Shown here: positions 53,037 through 62,392 of the stretch, piece by piece
How the letters are laid out: each line of letters begins with the position of its first letter
Position numbering within the stretch: position 1 is the first letter of the stretch
NCBI RefSeq assembly: GCF_000612805.1
Contig: NZ_HG964403.1
Span: 930,001 to 994,000 of the forward strand
Direction: 5' to 3'
DNA from: Bacillus ndiopicus
GTDB lineage: Bacteria; Bacillota; Bacilli; Bacillales_A; Planococcaceae
DNA: 64,000 bases
The notes under the pieces: generated by a model
Database searches by the model: none
What the model was told of the DNA's origin: nothing
The model's input: only the letters and a program-made list of their open reading frames with translations
Position numbers and translations under genes: made by a program

Positions 53037-55205
53037 ATGGAAAGAGAATGGCAGAAGAGAATTGAACAGCTTGAGCAAGAGGTCATTAGATTGCAAACAG
53101 AAGTAGCGTTGCTTAAGCAGAATAATGAAACACATAAACAACAACCTATTATAAAGCCACAGTTACAAGCAGAGGCATTGAAAGTTGAAGGTAAGACATT
53201 AGAGTCGGTTGAAAATAAAAAGATTGTAGCTGTAACAGTAGCACAGAAGCAGCAAGATAGTGAAGAAAAAACAGAGAAACAAGCAGCACTAAAGATGAAA
53301 GAACCTGTACAAAAGCCAATAGCACCAAAGCCGACAAAATCCTTCGAGGAACGTATTACAAATATTTTACCGAAGCTTTTTATGCTTATTTTAGTGCTTG
53401 GTATTTTATGGGGGCTTAAGCTAGCCAGTGAATTTGGTTTCTTATCTGATACGGTTAAGGTTATGCTAGCATATATCGTATCGATTGTTATAGGCGTTTA
53501 TGCATGGCGTTTGGAGAAGAAAAAAGAAGCACTTACAGCGATGATCGTCTCTTTATACGGTGGTGCCTTTATTATCGGCATATTAGCGACGGCAGCAGGA
53601 GCTATTTTATATGAGGTGTTCACATTAATTGTTGCGCTCGTTATCGCGATATTGTACATTACGTATGGCATTGCGATAAGCTATTTGAAAGGAAGTCAAG
53701 CGCTGACTGGCTTTGTTGTATTTACATCTTTACTATTACCTTATTTACTAGAATATATGGATTTTAATAAAGTATTTATTTTAATTTATATCATACTTAT
53801 TTTTGGAGCAATTCAGCTCGTTATTCTACAACATAAGCAACAAATCGCACTGTATGTCGCGATGTTTTTCTCGCTACTGGCAATACAAATTATTTGGCTT
53901 ACCCAATTCAATCAAACGCTATATTTTGCACTTAGTTATATCATTATACTAGCGCTATTTTTAAATAGCTGGTGGCAGTTATTTAAACGCAGTGAAAAGT
54001 GGAAAGTAGTACAAGAGGGCGCATTATTTAGTGTAAGTAGCTTTACACTATTATTACTTAATATCATTATTTTCGACGAGCCTTATCAAATTGGTTATTT
54101 ATTAGTTGTATTTGCGTTATATACAGTAATGGCATTCATCGTCTATAAAGAGAATGAGCATCACGTTTTCGATATTACAGCAACGATCGCTTTGTTATTA
54201 ACGTTTAATATCGTGCTAACATTTGATTTTGCACAAGGATACAGTGAGCTAGCTCTTGTTTTATCAGTTTTTGCAGGAATTATGCTAGCAATTCGCTTAC
54301 GTGCACCATTCATGAAAATTACCTACTCAGCACTTTTATTTATTATGGCATTTGCATTATATATAACAACAGATGTTCAACCGTTTTGGCATGTGGAAAA
54401 CATAGCATTGCTATTATTAATCATTAGCCTTGTTTCAGCTTATATATATGCCAAAATGCCAAAAGGGGAGCTAACGCGCTTTGAGCGTTTGACAGAAAAA
54501 TATTACGTAATTGATAGTATCGCCGCAGCTATTGTGTTGTACGTGATGTTTTATAGCGTGAAGCTTGACTATGCTTATATTTCAACAACACAGTCTATCC
54601 CTTACGCTGTATTTATCCTAACAGCAATTTGTTCGCTTGTTATTTTAGTAGTGGATCAGCGCTGGATAGGGCGTTTTGTACCGTTTGTTCTGATGCTTTG
54701 TTACTTAACACAAAGTATCACATTGCTAATGACAGGGCTTGTAAATGAGACGCTTATTGCATTACAGCTTGTAACACGTGCTACCTTTATCCTAGTGCTA
54801 CTTGCGTTGCTTGTAGACTTATATAAAAAGGGTCTTATTTATCAAAAATGGCAAAGATTCATTGAAAAATATATTGAAGCCTATATAAGTTTAGGCATGC
54901 TAATTATGATGTTGCATTTTATTAATCTAACATCTAATTTATATATAATTGATACATTAACATGGGGCATTGCCACTATGATTAAAACATTAATTCTCTT
55001 TGCAACAGCAAGTATAGCGATATTATTAGGAAGAAGAAGACAATGGAAAACGCTCCGAACAATGGGCTTTGTCCTATTATTAATCGCAATACTAAAACTA
55101 ATCTTCTTTGATTTAGCAACATTAAACCTACTTATTCGCGCAATTCTCTTTATTGTAATTGGCACGGCGGGAATGCTGCTGTCAGGGAGATTGGGGAGGA
55201 AATAG
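53037..55205 (+). CDS. DUF2339 polytopic membrane protein
   Basis: A 722-residue protein. The N-terminus is a short coiled coil (RIEQLEQEVIRLQTEVALLK), then a Lys/Gln-rich linker to about residue 105. The rest is almost entirely hydrophobic, with 20 or more membrane segments, as is usual in DUF2339 proteins of unknown function. ATG 53037 follows GGTGGGGGG; an in-frame GTG at 53028 overlaps it. It is monocistronic and converges with the prepilin operon. Confidence 0.85.
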   Translation: MEREWQKRIEQLEQEVIRLQTEVALLKQNNETHKQQPIIKPQLQAEALKVEGKTLESVENKKIVAVTVAQKQQDSEEKTEKQAALKMKEPVQKPIAPKPTKSFEERITNILPKLFMLILVLGILWGLKLASEFGFLSDTVKVMLAYIVSIVIGVYAWRLEKKKEALTAMIVSLYGGAFIIGILATAAGAILYEVFTLIVALVIAILYITYGIAISYLKGSQALTGFVVFTSLLLPYLLEYMDFNKVFILIYIILIFGAIQLVILQHKQQIALYVAMFFSLLAIQIIWLTQFNQTLYFALSYIIILALFLNSWWQLFKRSEKWKVVQEGALFSVSSFTLLLLNIIIFDEPYQIGYLLVVFALYTVMAFIVYKENEHHVFDITATIALLLTFNIVLTFDFAQGYSELALVLSVFAGIMLAIRLRAPFMKITYSALLFIMAFALYITTDVQPFWHVENIALLLLIISLVSAYIYAKMPKGELTRFERLTEKYYVIDSIAAAIVLYVMFYSVKLDYAYISTTQSIPYAVFILTAICSLVILVVDQRWIGRFVPFVLMLCYLTQSITLLMTGLVNETLIALQLVTRATFILVLLALLVDLYKKGLIYQKWQRFIEKYIEAYISLGMLIMMLHFINLTSNLYIIDTLTWGIATMIKTLILFATASIAILLGRRRQWKTLRTMGFVLLLIAILKLIFFDLATLNLLIRAILFIVIGTAGMLLSGRLGRK

Positions 55206-55210
55206 AAAGG

Positions 55211-55246
55211 TAGCCTAATGAGCGCTATATTGCTCATTAGGCTATG
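55211..55246. terminator. bidirectional terminator
   Basis: TAGCCTAATGAGC pairs exactly with GCTCATTAGGCTA, with an 8-nt loop. It lies between converging genes and serves both. Confidence 0.75.
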
Positions 55247-55253
55247 TTACGAT

Positions 55254-56858
55254 TTAATTTTCAATCATATTGGTTTCCTTGGGATCTTCAAGTTCTTCAT
55301 CGCCAATTTGGAATTTGGGTGTTTCATCAATTGTACCAGGAGGTAGTGGAGTAGTTGGTCCTCCATAAGTAATATGAGTACCTCCAGAGGAAGTAATATT
55401 TTTTGCCACGACAATCCCTGTAATATTTCCTCCTCCGCCTAAGTCAAGATTTGCATTTGGTGCAATAATATATTGACCATTTGTTGGTACACCACCACTT
55501 ATCTTTAAAGAACTTCCTCCAGAAACTATGTTTCCGTAAAGTGCTGCTCCTCCTGTCAACTCTATAGCTGCACTTTTACTAATAATAGAACCATAAAGTT
55601 TTGTGCTACCATCAAATTTTACTGTACTACCCCCATTGTAGTATAAATTAACTTGTGCGGAATCTTTTCCTTCAATAGATCCGTTAATTATAGGTGGACT
55701 ACTTTTAACAAGCAAATTAACCTTACCAGATCCTATGATATTAATGTGTCCAGCTATATCTAATTTATCCACATATAAATTAACCTCTCTATTACCAACA
55801 TTAATATTTACAGTATAATTACTTGATATTTTGAAGTTTTTAAAACTTATATCTGAATTGGTAGAGGTTAAATCCAGTGTATAATTGTCAGTTTGCCAAT
55901 TTGTTGCATTGAAATTCCCATTATGAATAACTGAAAATGAGCCCGCTGTCTGATTCGGAAGCGATGTTATTGAATCTGCTTTCATAAATTTCTCATCAGG
56001 GAAAAAAGTAGGTAATAAATATTTAGATGGGTCAATTTTCAATTTTGGCTCAATTTTATAATTATTTTTGATAAAAGCCTCTTGTTCAGCGTTTTTTCTT
56101 CCCTCTAAAGGAATGGAAATATTCTCTATCGATTGGATGCTCACATCGCCACTAATTCTGCCTGTTGAAGTACCTGAAATATAAATATTTCCCCTTGTAG
56201 AAGCAGCCCCACCATAAATTGAACCACTACCTTTTAAATCTATATTTCCTGAAACAATCGCTGCATAGCCTTCTGGGAAGCCGCCTGGGACTTGTTCATT
56301 ATCATTACCTTCATCACTATCACCATTATCATTCGTATTAAAGGTAAGTTGTGGTTCGATGTAAAGCTCTTGCGTTACTTCGCGACTTTTGGCAGTGTCA
56401 ATAGAGCCGATTGAAGTAATAACTATGCCATAACGTGGCGGTTCTACCTTTATTTCAGTTATTTCAATATCAGCTTTTTTTCCTTTTGAAATCATATGCT
56501 GTTTGGATACATGGGTAGCATTATAGGAATCGAATTCATCATTTAAAAGGTTTTTGAAATAACGTTCTGCCTGTTCTTGTGTTAAGCAAAGTGAATCTTT
56601 TCGTTTAATACAATCTTTGGTTTTATCATATGCCTTGTTTTGAATATTTTTTAACTCCTTTGACACTTCCAACTTTGCTAAATTCATACCTGCCTCTGCA
56701 ATATAAAATACCGCTTGGTCTGTACGCTCATAATCTACTTGCTTAAGACTATTGGAGGAAACACTTAGTAAAGATACACCGAGAACAGAAATAATCACAA
56801 TTAAAAATAATGCAATAACAAGAGCAGAGCCTCGTTGATTAAAAAATTTTTTCATCAT
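55254..56858 (-). CDS. PilX-like prepilin-type protein with beta-rich solenoid-like domain
   Basis: A 534-residue protein, third gene of a minus-strand operon. Its N-terminus (QRGSALVIALFLIVIISVLG) resembles PilX-type minor pilins; it has the Gly and hydrophobic helix but lacks the Glu at position +5. From about residue 185 it turns into Gly/Ser-rich strands with repeated short hydrophobic steps (GSGSIYGGAASTRGNIYISG; LYGSIISKSAAIELTGGAAL), suggesting a beta-solenoid or bactofilin-like fold. It probably sits at the pilus tip or outside the wall. AAGGAGAGG precedes the ATG, which overlaps the previous gene by 4 bases. Confidence 0.8.
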   Translation of the reverse strand: MMKKFFNQRGSALVIALFLIVIISVLGVSLLSVSSNSLKQVDYERTDQAVFYIAEAGMNLAKLEVSKELKNIQNKAYDKTKDCIKRKDSLCLTQEQAERYFKNLLNDEFDSYNATHVSKQHMISKGKKADIEITEIKVEPPRYGIVITSIGSIDTAKSREVTQELYIEPQLTFNTNDNGDSDEGNDNEQVPGGFPEGYAAIVSGNIDLKGSGSIYGGAASTRGNIYISGTSTGRISGDVSIQSIENISIPLEGRKNAEQEAFIKNNYKIEPKLKIDPSKYLLPTFFPDEKFMKADSITSLPNQTAGSFSVIHNGNFNATNWQTDNYTLDLTSTNSDISFKNFKISSNYTVNINVGNREVNLYVDKLDIAGHINIIGSGKVNLLVKSSPPIINGSIEGKDSAQVNLYYNGGSTVKFDGSTKLYGSIISKSAAIELTGGAALYGNIVSGGSSLKISGGVPTNGQYIIAPNANLDLGGGGNITGIVVAKNITSSGGTHITYGGPTTPLPPGTIDETPKFQIGDEELEDPKETNMIEN

Positions 56859-57310
56859 TGTCTACCTCTCCTTATTGTGATGTTTGTTGTTGCTTTTTGA
56901 CCATCTCGATTAACAATGGCAATGGTATCGCCACGAATTTCAAACTCTTCTACGTTTATAGCAAGTACTTCTTGCCCGGTCGATGTACTTCTTATAATTT
57001 GATGGTTTTCAAGTTTGTAGGTTGCTATTTCTACCTCATCTAATGTGAATATGTAGAAAGCAGTTGTTTCCTCTGCAGTTTCATCTACTATTTCTCTCAA
57101 ATCATCACTTTTCCTAAAATCCTTCGTAATTACCTTTAAAGCATAGGACAGCTCTTTAATATCCTGATTATGTGTACTTTGTTCTATTTGTTGTTTTGTC
57201 GCAGAGGTAACAAGGACAATGCTAAGCATGGAGACAATCGCTAAAATAGCAATTACTGCCAGTGTTTCTACTAATGTAAATCCTTTATTATTTCGTAACG
57301 GGTGCATCAT
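56855..57310 (-). CDS. type IV prepilin-like protein (PilW/ComGF-like)
   Basis: A 151-residue class III signal peptide protein. The cleavage site is in NNKGFTLVETLAVIAILAIV: Gly before Phe, and Glu at +5. A globular C-terminal domain ends TTNITIRRGRQ. ATG 57310 lies right after the stop of the preceding gene with GGAGG 10 nt upstream; an in-frame GTG at 57322 overlaps that ribosome site. It is likely a minor pilin or pseudopilin of the adjacent pilus. Confidence 0.88.
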   Translation of the reverse strand: MMHPLRNNKGFTLVETLAVIAILAIVSMLSIVLVTSATKQQIEQSTHNQDIKELSYALKVITKDFRKSDDLREIVDETAEETTAFYIFTLDEVEIATYKLENHQIIRSTSTGQEVLAINVEEFEIRGDTIAIVNRDGQKATTNITIRRGRQ

Positions 57311-57311
57311 A

Positions 57312-57776
57312 TTACTTTGCACCTCCTAATATATAAACATTTTCCATTGTTGCTTTGCTATTTGTACTGTTTTCAATTACTTCAAGATGAACATACACTG
57401 CTTTTTTGTAATCGGAGTCTTGAGAGAATGTTTGTAATGTTAAATAGTACGTAAAATTTTCGCTTTCTCTTGGTAAATATTTATATACATGGTCAGTAGG
57501 TAAGGAAGTAAGGCTCGTTCCAGGATTATCTACATCTAATGTATAACCAGATGCTAGATTCTCATATGAGCTAGCCCCACCTGCTGTGTTATAAAGACTC
57601 TCCATCTCCTTTTGTGCCATATACGTAGCATCCATAATATCATTCGATTTATGTGTCGTTTTATTTGACTGAATAAGCAATCCGAAAAATGAAATCAAAA
57701 CAATTCCTATTATTAAAAGGGCAGCTACGACTTCTACTAAAGACATGCCTTGCTCGTTTTTTAAATATTTTCTCAA
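57312..57776 (-). CDS. type IV prepilin-like protein (PilV-like)
   Basis: A 154-residue prepilin. NEQGMSLVEVVAALLIIGIV shows Gly before Met and Glu at +5, followed by a membrane helix. The start is TTG after GGGAGGAG. It is the first gene of the minus-strand operon, with PilW- and PilX-like genes directly after it. This PilV-W-X order resembles minor-pilin sets that prime assembly. Its promoter should lie in the gap shared with the pilus assembly operon. Confidence 0.88.
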   Translation of the reverse strand: MRKYLKNEQGMSLVEVVAALLIIGIVLISFFGLLIQSNKTTHKSNDIMDATYMAQKEMESLYNTAGGASSYENLASGYTLDVDNPGTSLTSLPTDHVYKYLPRESENFTYYLTLQTFSQDSDYKKAVYVHLEVIENSTNSKATMENVYILGGAK

Positions 57777-58315
57777 TCAGGTACTCCTCCCTATGATTTT
57801 TTGGTTAGATGTAGAGAGAATATTGGTGAATTTTAATTTGATTCTAAAGTATTGTTTTTGATAATTTCCATTTTATTTTGTTTGAAAATAGGTAATATAG
57901 ATTAATTGTAGAGCTGTGTGATTTAATTTATAAACTAAAAAATAAGCCTATATTTAAGTTTATACTATATTTTTAGCGAAAAAAAGCTTTTATAAAATTT
58001 ATATATTTTTTAACTTAAGCTTAATATTCATGCTATAGTCTATAAAACAGAGCTAATTTTATAGGTTAATTGGATTATAATTATTCTAAAATTAATGATT
58101 TATAGATATTTCTTAGGCATAATTTAGTGTTATGTCCAGATGTTTTAAATTTATATTTATTTTTTATAATAAATGTAATTTAAAAGTCGTATAAATTGTT
58201 TTGAATTTGTGAAAATAGGTCAAATAGTATATACAAAGAATCGTAGCTAGTGTATTCTGAAGGCAATAGATGGTAAAAAATTAAAGTTTTAAATTAAGAA
58301 AGTGAGGTGTTGTAT
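57777..58315. other. AT-rich divergent control region of the pilus locus
   Basis: About 540 bp without a gene separate the minus-strand prepilins from the plus-strand assembly genes. It is very AT-rich. A predicted promoter lies at 58010-58039. I looked for a cyclic-di-GMP riboswitch and for clear operators and saw none. Confidence 0.5.
58010..58039 (+). promoter_or_regulatory. predicted promoter of the pilus assembly operon
   Basis: TTAACT (58010-58015), 18 bp, then TATAGT (58034-58039) preceded by TGC, an extended -10 form. The leader would be about 270 bases. A weaker option is TTGAAT with TAGTAT about 180 bp further down. Confidence 0.4.
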
Positions 58316-59647
58316 GTGAGAGTTAGTCTGAAAATGTGTTTATTTTCATCTTTATTAGTTCTTATAGCATGCACCCTATATCCTAATAATTTATCTTATG
58401 CTAATTCGGAAAGTAGACACTCAACTATAGGTGGCGTAGTAGTAGATGATTTAAAGGCTGACAGTATTAGAGAAAAAGTGCAGGAAGCTGTGAATAACTG
58501 GACCAGTGAATCGATAATTGTTTCGGGTGCTGGGACAACAATCAGCTTAAATGCAGAAGCTATTCAGTTTGATATAGATGGCACAATTGCAACATATGAG
58601 CAAATGACAAAGAAATCATGGTTTTCTTTTTGGAAGCCAAAGCCAGTGGTACAACTACCACTACAAATTACCGAAAATGAAGTATTTAAAACGGAAATTA
58701 AGAAAGTAAAATTTTGGGAAACGGATTCTACCTATAATCAAGTACTGATACAAGCTACTAATTTAGCATCTCATGAAGTAGAGGCTGAAGTTAAAAATTT
58801 AAATGCATATGAAAATGTGCGTATCGCGCTAGAAATCCAGCCAATTCCAGAAACAACAGCTGGCTTAACTACTCTAGTACAAGCATTAAATGAGCAAATA
58901 ATAAACCCAGGAACTCCTTTCTCATTAATGGAAAAACTGGGTGATAAGAAGGGCGATGCTAATAATGAGGCATTAAATTTCATAGCGTCAATGCTTTATA
59001 GTATTGCATTAAAAACAAATAGCGAAATTTACGAGCGTGCATCTCAAAATAGTATTCCCTCATATTTAGAGCCGGGAATTGAAGCAACTGTTACACGTGA
59101 TGGCTCAAAAGATTTGAAGTTTTTAAACACAACAGATTATGTACTACAGCTGAAATTTACGATTGAAGCTGGAAACTTAAAAGCAGAAGCCTATGGTCCT
59201 GCAAATAATCAGAGTGTGGGCGTTCAAGTAACACGAGATTACGAAATATCACCGCGTGTGATTACACGCTATTCAAAGGATCTACCTGCTGGTCAAGAGC
59301 ACCTAATTGAGGAGGGACAAGTGGGATTACGCGTTTCAGTTGTGCGCTATAGCACTGATGAGCCAGAGGGTGAGCTAATTAGTAAAGATTATTATGCACC
59401 AGCTCATCGTGTCATTTTAAAATCTTCCAAGCAGCCAGACGCTACGCCAAAAACTTCAAATAATTTAGTGCAGAGCCATGATCAATCTTTAAGGCAGAAA
59501 TCAAAGCTTGATTTGAATGGTGATGGTTTAGCTGATTTTGAAAATGAAGTGGGGAAACAACCAAAATTCCCACCATTGCCACAAGATGAAAAGGATTTAC
59601 CAGAAGGTAGCTATTACGATAAAGGGGGCAATTTGGTTACGCCTTAG
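58316..59647 (+). CDS. exported VanW/G5-domain protein of the pilus operon
   Basis: A 443-residue exported protein. The signal region ends LVLIACTLYP, which fits a lipobox (Cys about residue 19), so it may be a lipoprotein. A VanW-like domain spans about residues 165-240 (NEQIINPGTPFSLMEKLG), though the later Cys motif of VanW is not seen. A G5-like domain follows (RYSKDLPAGQEHLIEEG). The C-terminus has a calcium-loop-like DLNGDGLADFENE. GTG 58316 lies 6 nt after GAGGTG. It stands 18 bp before pilB, so it is probably part of pilus assembly or anchoring to the wall. Confidence 0.8.
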   Translation: MRVSLKMCLFSSLLVLIACTLYPNNLSYANSESRHSTIGGVVVDDLKADSIREKVQEAVNNWTSESIIVSGAGTTISLNAEAIQFDIDGTIATYEQMTKKSWFSFWKPKPVVQLPLQITENEVFKTEIKKVKFWETDSTYNQVLIQATNLASHEVEAEVKNLNAYENVRIALEIQPIPETTAGLTTLVQALNEQIINPGTPFSLMEKLGDKKGDANNEALNFIASMLYSIALKTNSEIYERASQNSIPSYLEPGIEATVTRDGSKDLKFLNTTDYVLQLKFTIEAGNLKAEAYGPANNQSVGVQVTRDYEISPRVITRYSKDLPAGQEHLIEEGQVGLRVSVVRYSTDEPEGELISKDYYAPAHRVILKSSKQPDATPKTSNNLVQSHDQSLRQKSKLDLNGDGLADFENEVGKQPKFPPLPQDEKDLPEGSYYDKGGNLVTP

Positions 59648-59665
59648 AAGGAGGAAGAGCAACGT

Positions 59666-61336
59666 ATGAGAGGAACAACTAGAAAACGTCTTGGAGATTT
59701 ACTTGTCGAAGCGGGAGTTATTACAGATGAGCAATTGAATCATGCACTCGAAACGAAAAGCCGCGATGAGAAGCTTGGTGACTTTCTTATTAAAGAGAAT
59801 TTTTTGACTGAGCAGCAATTAATCGAAGTGCTTGAATTCCAATTAGGTATTCCACATATCCATTTAAATCAGTATGCTATTGAACCTGAATTAATAAAGC
59901 TTGTACCAGCTGAATTGGCGAAACGGGCGAGCATTATGCCAATACGTCGCGATAAAAATAAATTATTTATCGCAATGGCAGACCCGATGGATTACTTTGC
60001 GATTGAAGAAGTTCGCATGGCTACAGGCTGTCAAATTGAAGTGAGTATCGCTGCTAAAGATGATCTTTATCGGACAATTACAAAATATTATGATTTGCAG
60101 GAGTCGATGGAGGCTGCTTTATCTGATTTAGGGGATGCGGCAACTCGCGCAGAAGCCCAGCAGGAAATTACGGACGACGATTCACCTATTGTACGTCTTG
60201 TTAATAAAATCATTGCCAATGGAGTTGCACAGCGCGCTTCAGATGTCCACTTTGATCCACATGAAACGGAATTTCGTGTGCGCTATCGTGTAGATGGTGT
60301 ATTGCGTACAGAGCGTTCCTTGCCGAAGCATATGCAAAGCATTATTACTGCTCGTATTAAAATTATGGGGAACTTGAATATTACAGAAAATCGCATACCG
60401 CAGGATGGTCGCATTAAAATCCAAGTAAACTTTAAACCTGTTGATATTCGCTTATCAACGCTTCCAGGAATTTATGGTGAGAAAATAGTAATGCGTATAC
60501 TAGATTTAAGCAATGCGCCTACTGACATTGATCAAATTGGGTTTACTGAGCAAAATGAGACGATATTCCGTTCGATGATTCAACGCCCAAACGGTATTGT
60601 GTTAATTACAGGCCCAACAGGTTCAGGGAAATCAAGCACTCTGTATGCAGCGCTTTCCAACTTGAATGATGAGACGGTTAATATTATTACAGTAGAAGAC
60701 CCTGTGGAATATCAGTTAGCAGGTATTAATCAAGTGCAAGTGAAGGAAGAAGTAGGACTTACTTTTGCGTCAGGTCTGCGTTCGATTTTACGCCAAGACC
60801 CAGACATCGTCATGATTGGTGAGATTCGAGATTTTGAAACAGCACAAATTGCTGTACGAGCCTCTTTAACAGGGCATTTAGTTTTAAGTACTTTGCATAC
60901 AAATAATGCAGTTGAGTCCATTTCACGTTTGAAAGATATGGGCATTGAGCCATTTTTAATATCTTCCTCATTAATAGGTGTTATGGCACAGCGTTTAGTA
61001 CGTAGAGTATGCCGTGATTGCAAGCAAACTGTTGAAGCGACAGAGCGAGAAAAAGCAATCTTCGCAGAAAATGGCTTAGTAGTTAATACAGTTTCACGGG
61101 GCAAAGGCTGCCCATCATGTAACAATACTGGCTATCGAGGTCGTATGGCGATTCATGAGCTACTACCATTTGATCGTCAGCTTAAAAATCATATTATTAA
61201 CAGCCACGATGTCAGCGAGATTAAAAATTATATGACTAAAAAAGGCTATAATACGCTTCTCAAGGATGGTTTACTAAAAGTGCTAGAGGGTGTAACGACG
61301 ACTGAGGAAGTGCTACGTGTAGCAACTGTAGAGTAA
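59666..61336 (+). CDS. pilB: type IV pilus assembly ATPase PilB
   Basis: A 556-residue hexameric motor of the GspE/PilB family. An N-terminal MshEN-like region (RLGDLLVEAGVITDEQLNHA) may bind cyclic-di-GMP. Walker A GPTGSGKSS lies near residue 316, and the Walker B region is DPDIVMIGEIRD. A zinc-binding set, CRDC and CPSC, follows near residues 450 and 485. Length and the N-terminal domain separate it from the shorter competence ATPase ComGA. It is in an operon with pilT and pilC. Confidence 0.95.
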   Translation: MRGTTRKRLGDLLVEAGVITDEQLNHALETKSRDEKLGDFLIKENFLTEQQLIEVLEFQLGIPHIHLNQYAIEPELIKLVPAELAKRASIMPIRRDKNKLFIAMADPMDYFAIEEVRMATGCQIEVSIAAKDDLYRTITKYYDLQESMEAALSDLGDAATRAEAQQEITDDDSPIVRLVNKIIANGVAQRASDVHFDPHETEFRVRYRVDGVLRTERSLPKHMQSIITARIKIMGNLNITENRIPQDGRIKIQVNFKPVDIRLSTLPGIYGEKIVMRILDLSNAPTDIDQIGFTEQNETIFRSMIQRPNGIVLITGPTGSGKSSTLYAALSNLNDETVNIITVEDPVEYQLAGINQVQVKEEVGLTFASGLRSILRQDPDIVMIGEIRDFETAQIAVRASLTGHLVLSTLHTNNAVESISRLKDMGIEPFLISSSLIGVMAQRLVRRVCRDCKQTVEATEREKAIFAENGLVVNTVSRGKGCPSCNNTGYRGRMAIHELLPFDRQLKNHIINSHDVSEIKNYMTKKGYNTLLKDGLLKVLEGVTTTEEVLRVATVE

Positions 61337-61348
61337 GGGAGTGATAGG

Positions 61349-62392
61349 ATGACACACTCAATTCGTGAATTATTAATGCATGCCTATGAGCAAAAAGCGT
61401 CCGATTTACATTTAACTGTTGGCATCCCACCTATGTATCGTATTGATGGAAAACTAGCTCCTTATGGTAATGAAGTAATAACACATGAACTGTTGAAAGT
61501 AATGGTACATGATATATTACCAAGCCATAAAGTTCAGGAATATAAAGATAAAGGAGAGACGGATTTTAATTATTCCTTAGAGAGCCTATGTCGATTCCGT
61601 GTCAATGCTTACCATCAACGCAATACAAGTGCGATTGCGGCTCGTTTAATTTCAAGTGAAATACCAACAATCGATTCTTTAAATATGCCAAGCGTATTGT
61701 TTGATTTAGCGGACAAGCCACAAGGTCTAATTTTAGTAACAGGTCCTACAGGCTCTGGTAAATCAACAACACTAGCAGCGATGATTGATTACATTAATAC
61801 AAACAAAGCCAAGCATATTATTACACTGGAAGACCCAATTGAGTATTTGCATACCCATAAACAATCTGTTGTCAATCAACGAGAGGTCGGCGTTGATACA
61901 GAAAGCTTTGCAAATGGGTTACGCGCCTCATTACGCCAAGATCCCGATATTATTTTAGTAGGGGAAATGCGCGATTTAGAAACAATTTCTACAGCAATTA
62001 CGGCAGCGGAAACAGGGCATCTTGTATTTGGTACATTACATACATCAAGCGCGCCAACGACAATTGACCGCATTATCGATGTATTTCCACCACATCAGCA
62101 AGGACAAATACGCATCCAGCTTGCAAACGTTTTACAAGGTATTATTTCACAGCGCTTATTTGTACGAAAAGGAAAAAAGGGGCGTGTGGCTGCAACAGAA
62201 ATACTCGTTGCAATACCCGCTATTACAAACTTAATACGTAATGAAAAAATTCATCAAATCCCGAGTGTTATGCAAACGAATCGTGCACTCGGCATGCATA
62301 CACTGGAAACCTCTATCCAAGGGCTTGTGTCCTCTGGTCAAATTGCGTTAGAGGAGGCGCGCCCATATATGAATGTAGGTGAATACATTTGA
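61349..62392 (+). CDS. pilT: type IV pilus retraction ATPase PilT
   Basis: A 347-residue motor that depolymerises pili. Walker A GPTGSGKST is near residue 132, the Asp box GEMRDLET and the His box GHLVFGTLHTSSA follow. The C-terminal region AITNLIRNEKIHQIPSVMQT corresponds to the family motif AIRNLIRE, with Thr and Asn changes. Its presence indicates retractable pili (twitching or DNA uptake), unlike a simple competence pseudopilus. It lies 12 bp after pilB. Confidence 0.95.
   Translation: MTHSIRELLMHAYEQKASDLHLTVGIPPMYRIDGKLAPYGNEVITHELLKVMVHDILPSHKVQEYKDKGETDFNYSLESLCRFRVNAYHQRNTSAIAARLISSEIPTIDSLNMPSVLFDLADKPQGLILVTGPTGSGKSTTLAAMIDYINTNKAKHIITLEDPIEYLHTHKQSVVNQREVGVDTESFANGLRASLRQDPDIILVGEMRDLETISTAITAAETGHLVFGTLHTSSAPTTIDRIIDVFPPHQQGQIRIQLANVLQGIISQRLFVRKGKKGRVAATEILVAIPAITNLIRNEKIHQIPSVMQTNRALGMHTLETSIQGLVSSGQIALEEARPYMNVGEYI

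Noticed and set aside
57777..58315. Cyclic-di-GMP riboswitch before the pilus operon
   Set aside because: The conserved cores of class I and II could not be found by eye in this AT-rich region.
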